Below, one piece after another: positions 23,729 through 31,667 of a stretch of DNA of 31,687 nucleotides. The stretch's first letter is position 1, and the number at the start of each line of letters is the position of its first letter. The translations under genes and the position numbers were made by a program. The stretch lies in NCBI GenBank assembly GCA_964514105.1, contig CAZEPJ010000052.1, forward strand, positions 1-31,687. Reading direction: 5' to 3'. The stretch comes from CAZEPJ01 sp964514105 (GTDB taxonomy: Bacteria; Desulfobacterota; Desulfocorpusculales; Desulfocorpusculum). A model generated the notes under the pieces. The model was not told the DNA's origin. It was given only the letters and a program-made list of their open reading frames with translations, and ran no database searches.

Positions 23729-25737
23729 GGCCGCGCCTCCTGCGACGCCCCATGAAAGAGCGGTTGCACCCCCCGGACCTGCTCGGGCGACCCCATGACC
23801 AGGGCCACATCGGCTCCCTCCAGCACGGTGTCCGGTTCGGGGTTGGGAATGATCCGCGGCCCCCGCCCCACCGCCAGCACGGTCACACCCCATCGCTTTC
23901 TCAGTGCCAGCTCGGCCAGAGATCGGTTCGCCGCCGGCGCACCCTGCGCCACCCGGTATGTGCGGATATCCATGCCCGGCAGGTATTGCTCCAGCCCGCA
24001 GACCGTGACACCCCGCGGGCTCGATCCCCGAAACATCTCATAGCCGTCCGAACGGACCTCCCGCACCATCTGCTCGATCTCGTCGCGGGGCACCAGGTAG
24101 GTCCGTAGTACCCGGGCGAAGATCTCCACAGCCGTCTCGAACTCCTCGGGGATGACCTCGTCGGCGCCCAACTCCATGAGGGGTTTCATCTCCGGCAGGA
24201 ATCGGGTCCGGGCAATGATGTGGAGGGCGGGGTTGAGTTGCCGGGCCACCGCGGTGACCCGGCGCGTGGCCGCCGGGTCGGAGATCACGATCACCATGGC
24301 TCGGGCCCTGGTGACACCGGTGTGCTGCAATACAGCCTCCTGGCTGGCGTCGCCGTACTGGATCCGCTCCCCCCGGCGTCTCTCCGACCTGACCGTCTCG
24401 GGGTTCATCTCCACGATCACGTAGGGTATGCCCGCCGCCTTGGCCGCCCGGGTCACGTTTCGCCCGTTCAGGCCGAAGCCGATGACGATGAGGTGATCCG
24501 CCAGGGGCCCGGCGCCCCCATCGGACAGCGGTTCCTGGCGTCCGGACCGGTCGTGCCTCCGGGAGACAGGACCCAGGATCCTGGCGGTGAGGTCCGCTGC
24601 CCGCGGGGCCAGGCTCAGGATGAACGGGGTCGCGCCCATGCTGAGCACTGCCACGGCCAGGAATACCTGGTAAATCTCCCGAGGAAGGAGGCCTTGATGC
24701 AATCCGACCTTGGACAGGATGAAGGAGAACTCCCCCACCTGGCTCAGGGTCATGCCCACCATCACCGCCGTGCGGATGGGGAAACTCAGTGCCAGGGCGG
24801 TCAGCCCGGCCAGGAAGCCCTTGAGGAGCAGCGTGGCGGCCAGCACCAACGCGATTCGCCAGGGGTCTCCTGCCAGGTATCTCACGTCCAGGAGCATGCC
24901 GATGGAGATGAAGAAGAAGCTTGTGAACACGTCCCGGAACGGGAGGACGTTGCCGATGGTCTGATGGCTGTACTCGGACTCGGAGATGACCAGACCCGCG
25001 AGAAAGGCGCCCAGGGCCAGGGAGAGGCCCGCAGCGTGGGTCAGCCAGGCCACGGAGAGGCAGATGAGCAGGACGCCGAAGACGAAGAGCTCCCGGCTGC
25101 GGGTCCGGGTGATCTGAAAAAGCAGGAAGGGAACCACCCATTTGGCACTGACGAGGGCCAAACCCACGATGGCGAGCCCCTTGACCCCCATCATCAGCAG
25201 CCCTCCTGCGACCGAAGCCTCAACACCGGCCAGTGCGGGGACCAACAGCATCATGGGCACCACGGCGATATCCTGAAAGATCAGTATGGCCAGGGACGTG
25301 CGACCGTGCGGGCTGTCGACCTGGGCTTGATCCTGCAGCAGCTTCAGCACGATGGCCGTGCTACTCAACGCCACCAGGAACCCCATGAACACGGCCAGTT
25401 GATGGCTGAGGCCCAGGCCCAAGGCCACCAGGGCCGTGCCCCCCACGGTGAGGCCCACCTGCAGTCCGCCCCCCAACAGCGCGGCCCGTCGAACCCGGAG
25501 GAACTCGCGCAGGGAGAACTCCATGCCGATGGTGAACAGGAGGAAGACGACCCCTATCTCGGCCATCACGTCCACTTCGTGTGCGGCCCCCACGAGGCGG
25601 AATCCGTGGGGCCCCACCAGCACTCCGGTGATGAGAAAGCCGGCGATGGTCGGGATGCGCAACCGGTGGCAGCTCAGGATGACAGCCACGGACAGCCCGA
25701 AGACGATCACGACGTCCTTGAGGAGGGGTATCTCCAT
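23725..25737 (-). CDS. KefB/KefC-type cation:proton antiporter (CPA2) with RCK domains
   Basis: A 670-residue monovalent cation:proton antiporter. Residues 1 to about 380 form a 12-13 helix CPA2 exchanger domain, with IPTIAGFLITGVLVGPHG, ALSSTAIVLKLL and the FQDIAVVP signature at 154-161. A Rossmann RCK-N domain begins at LIVIGFGLNGRN (about 416), and an RCK-C domain ends the protein (about 575-665). Kef proteins export potassium or sodium in exchange for protons under cytosolic ligand control. A KefF/G ancillary subunit is not seen. The ATG at 25737 has GAGGG close upstream. It follows gpgS by 83 bp, including a C10 homopolymer at 25790-25799 on the + strand, and is coupled to the downstream small gene. 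Ion specificity cannot be read from sequence. Confidence 0.9.
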   Translation of the reverse strand: MEIPLLKDVVIVFGLSVAVILSCHRLRIPTIAGFLITGVLVGPHGFRLVGAAHEVDVMAEIGVVFLLFTIGMEFSLREFLRVRRAALLGGGLQVGLTVGGTALVALGLGLSHQLAVFMGFLVALSSTAIVLKLLQDQAQVDSPHGRTSLAILIFQDIAVVPMMLLVPALAGVEASVAGGLLMMGVKGLAIVGLALVSAKWVVPFLLFQITRTRSRELFVFGVLLICLSVAWLTHAAGLSLALGAFLAGLVISESEYSHQTIGNVLPFRDVFTSFFFISIGMLLDVRYLAGDPWRIALVLAATLLLKGFLAGLTALALSFPIRTAVMVGMTLSQVGEFSFILSKVGLHQGLLPREIYQVFLAVAVLSMGATPFILSLAPRAADLTARILGPVSRRHDRSGRQEPLSDGGAGPLADHLIVIGFGLNGRNVTRAAKAAGIPYVIVEMNPETVRSERRRGERIQYGDASQEAVLQHTGVTRARAMVIVISDPAATRRVTAVARQLNPALHIIARTRFLPEMKPLMELGADEVIPEEFETAVEIFARVLRTYLVPRDEIEQMVREVRSDGYEMFRGSSPRGVTVCGLEQYLPGMDIRTYRVAQGAPAANRSLAELALRKRWGVTVLAVGRGPRIIPNPEPDTVLEGADVALVMGSPEQVRGVQPLFHGASQEARP

Positions 25738-25820
25738 GTCCCTCGCCGTCCGGCGTCCGGCGGTCCGGCTCGGCGGGATGACGCCCCTTCCCCCCCCCCG
25801 GACCCCGGTTGCAGGTCGCC

Positions 25821-27110
25821 TCAGGTCGTCCTGGCGCGCCTGCCGGTCTCGCGGTTGTCCTCTTCCACCGCCGCAAGGAGTTGGCTGTAGATCTCCGGCG
25901 CGGAATACAGGACCCTGTTCCATGACGGGATGAGCGTCCCGTCTGGCTCGGCCTGACTCTGCGCCCACGCCTCCTGCAGGAAGTCTCTGAAATAGCGGGC
26001 GGTCAACTCCTCCTCGTGGCGGTCGAAGACCAGGTCGTTGACCTCGGCGTCGTCGCTGTACGCCTTGATGAAGGCCAGGGCGTTCTGGAAGTAGGTCTGC
26101 TGGATCATGTCCACGAACGGATCGTCCAGGGGCACGCCGTGAGAGCGCATGTAGTTGAAGAAGAACTTGCCGATATCCACCACCATGCGGTGCAACCCCT
26201 TGCCGGCGTCCTCGACGGACAGGATCTGGTGCTTGTGGTCGTAGTTGGGAGTCAGGTTGATCTGAGCGATCTTGCGCGGGATCACCCGGTGGTAGACCTC
26301 GGACAGGGTGCTCACCTCCAAGCCCCAATCGTAGGCGATGTTGATCCCTCGGGCCAGCCGGGTGAGAAAGCTGAATTCGCCGGCCAGGGGGTAGTTGAAC
26401 GTCCTGTGGTATCGGAAGAACCGCTCCAGATCAAGAAACTCCCTCTGGTGCATGATCCCCTCCAGGGCGTCCACCAGGGGCGTCACAAAGAGTCGGGTGA
26501 CCCTTCCCTTCATGGCTCGCTCGCCCAGGGAGATGCGCGGATAGTAACCCTTGCAGAACTCGAAGTCGTTGTTGGGATTGGCGGTGGGCTCCAGGAGGCG
26601 GCCCAGCATGGTCCGATCGTACGTGAGGATGTCGCAGTCGTGCAGACCGATCACATCGCAGTCCTCCCGGGCGAAGATGTAGCCCAATGCCATCCACACA
26701 GACTGACCCTTGCCCTGCAGGCCGGTGGAGATCTCCCGCTTCTCGATGGCCCGGAAGATCCCCTGCACCCGGGGCCCCTCCACCCAGACGACCTTCACGT
26801 CGCGGGTGCGGTTTCGCAACCGCCCGAAATACCGGACCGCCTCCCGGAATTGGGCCTCCCGCGGAGCCCCGCCCAGTGCCACCACCACGCAGTGAAGGTA
26901 CCGCACGTCTTCGATCTGGTCCAAGATCCGATCCAGCACCTTCGGGGTCAGCATCTCAGAGTGGAGGCACGGCAGCAGGAGGCTGATCCTGAGATGGCGG
27001 GAGTAAATCTCCAGCTTGCGCTCCAGATTGACCAGGTATGCCTCCGGGTCGAACACCCCGTGAAGCGCGTGGAGATTGGTGACGATTCCTTCCTGATGGA
27101 AATCCGGCAT
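25821..27110 (-). CDS. gpgS: Glucosyl-3-phosphoglycerate synthase-like GT81 glycosyltransferase
   Basis: A 429-residue retaining GT-A glycosyltransferase resembling GpgS, which transfers glucose from an NDP-glucose to 3-phosphoglycerate in glucosylglycerate synthesis. Motifs include GKGQSVWMAL (133-142), the metal-binding DCD at 158-160 in GLHDCDILTYD, NDFEFCKGYYPR (181-192), KGRVTRLFVTPLVDAL, NYPLAGEFSF (239-248), DWGLEVSTL (261-269) and the later DHKHQ. The order and spacing match GpgS as I recall it. The sequence is longer than mycobacterial GpgS (about 320) but fits the bacterial and archaeal solute-type enzymes (about 390-400). The ATG at 27110 follows AGGAGG. A mannosyl-transfer specificity cannot be excluded. 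Confidence 0.82.
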   Translation of the reverse strand: MPDFHQEGIVTNLHALHGVFDPEAYLVNLERKLEIYSRHLRISLLLPCLHSEMLTPKVLDRILDQIEDVRYLHCVVVALGGAPREAQFREAVRYFGRLRNRTRDVKVVWVEGPRVQGIFRAIEKREISTGLQGKGQSVWMALGYIFAREDCDVIGLHDCDILTYDRTMLGRLLEPTANPNNDFEFCKGYYPRISLGERAMKGRVTRLFVTPLVDALEGIMHQREFLDLERFFRYHRTFNYPLAGEFSFLTRLARGINIAYDWGLEVSTLSEVYHRVIPRKIAQINLTPNYDHKHQILSVEDAGKGLHRMVVDIGKFFFNYMRSHGVPLDDPFVDMIQQTYFQNALAFIKAYSDDAEVNDLVFDRHEEELTARYFRDFLQEAWAQSQAEPDGTLIPSWNRVLYSAPEIYSQLLAAVEEDNRETGRRARTT

Positions 27111-27308
27111 GGCGCCTCCTCCCCCATGAGCCGCAAGACGGCAGACTATGCGCCTCCCGGACAAGATCCGCTGGGAGACGGATGCCCGAGGCGGGGAAAC
27201 ACGGGGCACTCCCTGCGTCGGGCGTCTGATGAACTTCTGCGCGGCGGGCAGATCGCCGCACTTTTCTCACCGTCCAAACCATGGCAGGTGCAAGGCTTCG
27301 CCCGCATC

Positions 27309-28619
27309 TCACGAGGGGAGCGCCTTCGCCCTGCGCCTGGCCGCCCGGCCGGCACGGCCCCCCGCCGGCCACGCGGCCGCGGGCTTGCGGTCCCACACCG
27401 CGATCAGGTAATCTTTGTGTTCCTCGAACTCCTTGGCCTGCTCCTCCACAAGGGATTCCGCCTCCATGGAGGACATGTTCCAGCTCTGCTTCACGAATGA
27501 GGCCACCCGGGCATAGTACAGCGGGGTCACAACATCGATGAGCTTGTTCCGGTTCACGGGCCACGCGTGAAAGGTCGCAGCCAGCTCGTACAGGGCCTTC
27601 ACCCAGGTGCCTACAGGGAAATCGAAACGTCTCTCCCGCAGATGGGCGGCCCTGCGGATCTCCTCGAAGCAGTCGTCGCAGAAGACCTCCTTCCACAGGG
27701 AAGAGAACTGCTGAAAGCCCAGCTTGAAGTGCTCGATCAACCCCGGGAGATCCACGCCCACGGCCTCGGGCACCTCCTGGCCCCGATGGCCGAAGGTCTC
27801 CACCGTGACGCTGCCCCGGACCCCCTTCCAGTAGGCCTCGAAGCCCTCCATCAGGGAGAAGAGCGTCCAGATGACCTGCCGAAACATGGGGCCCAGGTGC
27901 TGGCCCGGGTCCTTGGCGTCGTGGATCTTGACCCCCAGATTGGACTGGCAGATCCGGAAACCCTGAGTGATGGCGTGGGTCGTCATCCAGATGTCGATGC
28001 CGAAGCGGGCCACATCCGTATCCCACACCTCCTGCTGGCTGTAATACCTGGCCACATCGCGGGACAGGGCGAAGTCCCCCCCGATGGGCTGCCGGATCCT
28101 CTTTCCGTACAGGGCCCGGGTCAAATTGTAGACGATGGTGTTGGTGATGGTCCCGTCGTACTTGTGCCGAAGGTACACGGGCGCCACGAACTCGTAGCCG
28201 CCGTCCATCACCGGATCGAGGAGGTATCTCACCCAGTCCGACGTGATGCTCCGAAGGTCGGAATCCACCACCGCGCACGCCCGGACATCGAGCCTGGCCG
28301 CCGCCTCGAAGATGGAGCGCAGCGCCGTTCCCTTGCCGCCGGGGCCGCGGTAGATGGATACGATCTTCTCCTGCCATGGCTTGATCTCGAACTCCCGGGC
28401 CGCCTCCCGGGTGTCGTCCGTCGAGCCCCCGTCGGCGACGAAGATCACGGCGCGGCGGTCCGGGTAGTGCTTGGCCAGGCCGCGGGTGACCATCTGGATC
28501 ACATGGGCGATGGTCCGCTCGTTGTTGTAGCAGGGGATTCCCACCAGGATGTCCGCCCGCTCGATCTCCTCCAGGCGTTTGGATGTGTAGTGGCGCAGCG
28601 CGGTATCGTAATGGGGCAT
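27309..28619 (-). CDS. GT-A glycosyltransferase, mannosylglycerate-synthase-like
   Basis: A 436-residue GT2-like glycosyltransferase. The N-terminus is ILVGIPCYNNERTI (25-38), followed by ADGGSTDDT, GKGTALR (96-102) and the metal-binding DSD at 119-121. The segment QPIGGDFALSRD (177-188), the FGIDIWMTTHAI region and His233 resemble the single-step mannosylglycerate synthase of Rhodothermus (GT78) by eye. The C-terminal 60 residues are basic and low-complexity. It lies between the phosphatase (40 bp) and gpgS (198 bp). Likely roles are adding a second sugar to (phospho)glucosylglycerate, giving mannosylglucosyl- or diglucosylglycerate, or a direct glycerate glycosyltransferase. AGGGGGGA precedes the ATG at 28619; the in-frame ATG at 28640 is less likely. 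Confidence 0.8.
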   Translation of the reverse strand: MPHYDTALRHYTSKRLEEIERADILVGIPCYNNERTIAHVIQMVTRGLAKHYPDRRAVIFVADGGSTDDTREAAREFEIKPWQEKIVSIYRGPGGKGTALRSIFEAAARLDVRACAVVDSDLRSITSDWVRYLLDPVMDGGYEFVAPVYLRHKYDGTITNTIVYNLTRALYGKRIRQPIGGDFALSRDVARYYSQQEVWDTDVARFGIDIWMTTHAITQGFRICQSNLGVKIHDAKDPGQHLGPMFRQVIWTLFSLMEGFEAYWKGVRGSVTVETFGHRGQEVPEAVGVDLPGLIEHFKLGFQQFSSLWKEVFCDDCFEEIRRAAHLRERRFDFPVGTWVKALYELAATFHAWPVNRNKLIDVVTPLYYARVASFVKQSWNMSSMEAESLVEEQAKEFEEHKDYLIAVWDRKPAAAWPAGGRAGRAARRRAKALPS

Positions 28620-28659
28620 CTCGATTCCCCCCCTCCCCATGGAATGGCGCGGGGGCGGC

Positions 28660-29481
28660 TCAGGTCCCCTGGGCCCCCAAGACCTTGAGGATTCCCCGAT
28701 TCCACCCTTCCGGCCCGACGCCTTCCAATCTGACCAGGCCGGGCGTATGAATCCTGGGGTGATGCCTCCCGTCGGCCTGCTGCACCAACATGGGCACGTC
28801 GACGACTTCCAGCATGGGCAGGTCGTTGAGCCCGTCCCCCAGTGCCGCCGTCCGGATCTCCCCCCACGCGCTTCGGTAGACGCCGGTCAGGATCGAGACC
28901 GCCCTTCCCTTGTCGCTCTCCCCCATCAGGTGGTAAAACCGCCCCCGGGTCACCCGCAACCCCCTGCCCCGGATCGCCTCAACCAGGGCGGCCATCTCCT
29001 CTTGCCCCCCGCGGAATACGAACGGTTCGTCGAAATCCCGCATCTTGGCCATCTCGGCCTGCCTGGCCGGCAGCCCCGTCAGTCGGGAGACCTCTGCCGC
29101 GTCCATGTCCCCGAAGCCCCGAACCGCGAAGCCGTCTTCCCGGAGCGCCTCCATGGCCTCGCGCAACTCGGTGTACCGCGCCCCCAGTCGCATCAACCAG
29201 CCCCAGGGTTTCTCCTCCACCCTCGCCGGGAGCATGGACGGCACGACCCAATCCGTTTCCATGGGGAAGAAGATCCCCCCGCCGTTTTCCGAGATGTAAG
29301 GCTCCCGGTTGCGGAGCCTTCGTCGCCAGTGGAGGATCTCCTCGCGGGTCTTGCTGGAGCAAAGGACCAGGGGGATCCCCCTGCGTCGCAGCAGGCCAAG
29401 GGCGGGCACGGCCGGCCGGAAGGAGTATGTCCCACCGTCCAAGAGGGTTCCGTCCAAGTCGGTGAAGACCACCAGGTTCAT
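28660..29481 (-). CDS. Mannosyl/glucosyl-3-phosphoglycerate phosphatase family (HAD-IIB)
   Basis: A 273-residue HAD phosphatase of the MpgP/YedP family. It has DLDGTLLD with nucleophile Asp8 and acid/base Asp10, SSKTREEI (42-49), the family-specific SENGGGIFFP (64-73), Lys191 and the metal-binding GDGLND at 215-220. MpgP-type enzymes remove phosphate from mannosyl- or glucosyl-3-phosphoglycerate, the last step to the free compatible solute. Neighbouring gpgS makes glucosyl-3-phosphoglycerate its likely substrate. ATG at 29481 has GGGGAGG very close (2-3 nt). A start a few codons upstream (ATG at 29493) is possible. It is first in the - strand array. Confidence 0.88.
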   Translation of the reverse strand: MNLVVFTDLDGTLLDGGTYSFRPAVPALGLLRRRGIPLVLCSSKTREEILHWRRRLRNREPYISENGGGIFFPMETDWVVPSMLPARVEEKPWGWLMRLGARYTELREAMEALREDGFAVRGFGDMDAAEVSRLTGLPARQAEMAKMRDFDEPFVFRGGQEEMAALVEAIRGRGLRVTRGRFYHLMGESDKGRAVSILTGVYRSAWGEIRTAALGDGLNDLPMLEVVDVPMLVQQADGRHHPRIHTPGLVRLEGVGPEGWNRGILKVLGAQGT

Positions 29482-29598
29482 CGCCTCCCCCATCTCCGTG
29501 GGGCACCTGTGCCATGCCATGCGTGGGGACCCGTCGAGCCCTCCCGCGCGGACCCGCGGGCCCTCCGCCTTGTCTCGGGCGGCGCGGACAGATCACGC

Positions 29599-29615
29599 AG
29601 AGTGTATCACACTCT
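29599..29615. promoter_or_regulatory. 17-bp perfect inverted repeat upstream of the solute operon
   Basis: AGAGTGT-ATC-ACACTCT, 7-bp arms with a 3-nt centre, lies 118 bp upstream of the phosphatase start in an otherwise featureless interval (29482-29778). The short dyad with odd spacing is typical of a dimeric repressor or activator site. No U-tract follows it, which argues against a terminator. No clear -35/-10 pair is visible beside it. Confidence 0.4.
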
Positions 29616-29778
29616 CCTGGCCGGCATGGCGGGAAAGGCCGGTTCTCAGCGGCGGGTCGGGTCGTTGCGGGGAGTCGTCGAAAAGCGGGCCTCCTGCGCC
29701 TTGGGGGAGCCGGAGGCCGCGATTCGCCGCCGCCATCCCCCTGACGAGGACCGAGGAAGGGGGCGTTTCCGAAAATGG

Positions 29779-29988
29779 CTATCCCCAGCCGAAGACAAAC
29801 CAGGCAAGAAGCGTCCAGAAGATGGCCGAACCTGTCCAGGCGGCCAAGCCGTCCGGGATGAAGCCCACCCGGTCCTCATGCAGGCGCAGTCGTTGGGCCA
29901 GTTTCCGCCGCGTGGGCCTGGACTCGATCCGCTCGGCTTCCGTGGTCGCACGGCCGGTCATCACCGTCGGATTCGCTTTCGCGCTCAT
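29779..29988 (-). CDS. Small C-terminally anchored membrane protein, unknown function
   Basis: A 69-residue protein whose ATG at 29988 is preceded by GGAGGG at 8 nt. Residues 1-50 are polar and rich in Arg and Glu; the last 18 residues, beginning near TGSAIFWTLL, form a single hydrophobic helix running to the C-terminus. I do not recognise a family. It is a lone gene upstream of the solute operon on the same strand, but 297 bp separate it from the phosphatase. The good ribosome-binding site and sensible topology argue that it is real. Confidence 0.55.
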   Translation of the reverse strand: MSAKANPTVMTGRATTEAERIESRPTRRKLAQRLRLHEDRVGFIPDGLAAWTGSAIFWTLLAWFVFGWG

Positions 29989-30099
29989 GACGAATCCCTC
30001 CGCTTCCAGTCAGGGAGCGAAGCCCGCGGCAGATCCTCGAGCCCTGCCGCGCGGCGCTCCTCTGGGGGATCTTTCAAAGCCCGTCCTGCCCCCTGAGGG

Positions 30100-30275
30100 T
30101 CACCGGGCGTCGGTGACAGGGGCCGCGTCTCGCTTGGCCCTGGATTGAATGGCGTTGATCACGATGCCCACCAGGGCCACGGCGATGGCGCCAGGCCCAT
30201 GAGGATGACCACGATTCCCCCTCCCAGAAGCCCCCTGGTCCAACCGGCCCGGTCCTGCTTCTCCTCCTCCGACAT
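30100..30275 (-). pseudogene. Small membrane protein interrupted by a frameshift
   Basis: AGGAGGTG 5 nt before ATG 30275 starts MSEEEKQDRAGWTRG, then a hydrophobic segment. As written, the frame leaves the membrane helix after MGLA and stops at 38 residues (30159-30161). Adding one base in GGCCTGGCGCC (about 30188-30194) restores a continuous helix (GLGAIAVALVGIVINAI) and a basic tail ending at TGA 30100-30102, for a 58-residue product. The lesion could be a true mutation or a sequencing error; the hydrophobic continuity in the second frame is strong evidence that the two parts belong together. Confidence 0.55.
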
Positions 30276-30470
30276 GCCGCACCTCCTCGAGGTCCCATGC
30301 CCGGCCCTTCTGGTCCAACGGGGTTGAAGGACGGACTTACCACGGAGGCCCGGGCGGCTCATAGGAATCGAAGAATAGTGTTTTATGAGCTTCTTAGTAT
30401 CTGAATGCCGTCGAATCGTTTCCTGGCGAGGGGAAACCGGGCGGTGCAACGAATCGGCCACGAGCGCCGG

Positions 30471-30515
30471 GGGGTGCCCGCATCCCAGCTTCGAGGCCGG
30501 CACCCCACGTGTGGG
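30471..30515. repeat. Adjacent inverted repeats downstream of the broken regulator
   Basis: GGGGTGCC (30471-30478) pairs with GGCACCCC (30499-30506) across a 20-nt loop, and CCCAC-GT-GTGGG (30504-30515) overlaps its right arm. They lie just beyond the 3' end of the PAS-LuxR pseudogene and could be a remnant terminator, but no T-run is present. The rest of 30276-30562 shows no gene. Confidence 0.3.
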
Positions 30516-30562
30516 CAGAGACGGCAGCGGACATGGAGACGGCGTTGGGATGAAACCGCCGT

Positions 30563-31483
30563 CTATCTGCCGCCCATGGCCTTCAGGTGCGAGACGAGGT
30601 TGACCCGCCTGCGCTTCAGTTCGAGTTTGGCTCGGATGTTCGAGCGATGGAAGGCCACGGCTGCCTCGGAGATCTTGAGGAGGGAGGCGATCTCCTTGCT
30701 TCTCTTGCCGGTCATCACCAGATTGGCCACGCGCGCGCACCTCTGTGGGGGTCAGACGCTCATGCCACGCGGCCAGGCGCCGGGCAAAAGACGACGAGAG
30801 ATCCTTGAGGTTCCCTTGGATGATCTAGAGCAGGGTGCGCTGGGCCCCGTCCAGGCGCGTGGCCTCCAGTTCTTCCAGATAGGGGATCACCAGCCCGTCC
30901 AAGGTGGCTCGCATGTTCTCGTCATTCTGAAGGCCCTCCTTCTCGCGATGTTCCAGCAGGACCCGGAGGGCCGTGTTGAGCTTCTCCACCCGCTCCATGT
31001 GGCCGGAGATCTCCTCGTCCTTGCAAATGAGGGCCTCCTCGTTTCGAAGACGCGCGGTGATATCCCGGCTAACACGAACCACGCCCCGCTTTCCCCCGAA
31101 GTCGCACGGGGCCCCACCGCGGTTTCCACATCCACCACCTCTGCGTCCATCCTGACCGCCTTGCGCCGCTCGGGCGGGAGAAGATGGTTGCCCGCCATGA
31201 CCAGCCGGGTGCGTTCCTGCACCTGGGAGTGGGAGTCCGGATGAAAGACCTGCGTCAGTGCTCGCCCCATCAGCTCCCCCGGCGTGGCGGCCCCCAGCAG
31301 CCTCGCGGCCGCGGGCTTGGCGAACCAGGCCACCTGATCGTCGGACACCCACAAGGCGTCCGGGATCAGCTCCACCAAGAGCCGGTAGCGCTCCTTGACC
31401 TCTTCCAGGGCCCGCTCCTTGACCCTCCCACCGGGCCCCGAGATCCCGTGGACCCGCTCCGCCTCTTTACCCGTCTCTCCCAT
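30563..31483 (-). pseudogene. Decayed PAS-LuxR transcriptional regulator
   Basis: Three pieces in different frames reconstruct one regulator. The N-terminus from ATG 31483 is a PAS domain (LLVELIPDALWVSDDQVAWF to VVDVETAV). A one-base loss in GGGGCCCC (31108-31115) then shifts the frame, and the PAS end plus linker continues as GVVRVSRDITARLRNEEAL and a coiled coil. TAG at 30825-30827 sits where relatives have Glu (LLEII). The frame resumes as NLKDLSSSF and LTPTEV, and a CG-repeat expansion (30730-30738) shifts it again before the LuxR helix-turn-helix (ANLVMTGKRSKEIASLL, then FHRSNIRAKL), ending at 30563. Three lesions make it non-functional unless the sequence is faulty. The LTPTE-type PAS-LuxR family is common in deltaproteobacteria. 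Confidence 0.82.
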
Positions 31484-31637
31484 GCCTCACCCCGGATCCA
31501 TGTCCGGGCCTTTTCCCCAGAGAATCGCCGCGGGCGCTTCGTTTCCGAGCACAGAACCGCCGTGGGCCAGTCGCACCGGCACACTGCACGCGGGACCAGC
31601 CCTCCCTTCGTGTCTCGCGCCCCGCCGGGGCCCCTTG

Positions 31638-31667
31638 TTGACTCACAAGGCCCACACCGTGTAGAGT
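31638..31667 (+). promoter_or_regulatory. Possible outward promoter at the right edge
   Basis: TTGACT (31638-31643), 18 bp, then TAGAGT (31662-31667). The -35 matches five of six positions and the -10 four of six. It points out of the window, divergent from the broken PAS-LuxR gene. Any gene it serves lies beyond the end. Confidence 0.4.

Noticed and set aside
27111..27308. The 198-bp gap between gpgS and the upstream glycosyltransferase as a promoter or small gene
   Set aside because: No paired -35/-10 elements and no short frame with a ribosome-binding site were found on either strand.
30405..31244. A 279-codon + strand open frame at the right end
   Set aside because: It is antisense to the PAS-LuxR remnant, has no ribosome-binding site, and its hydrophobic segments mirror the coiled-coil codons of the real strand.
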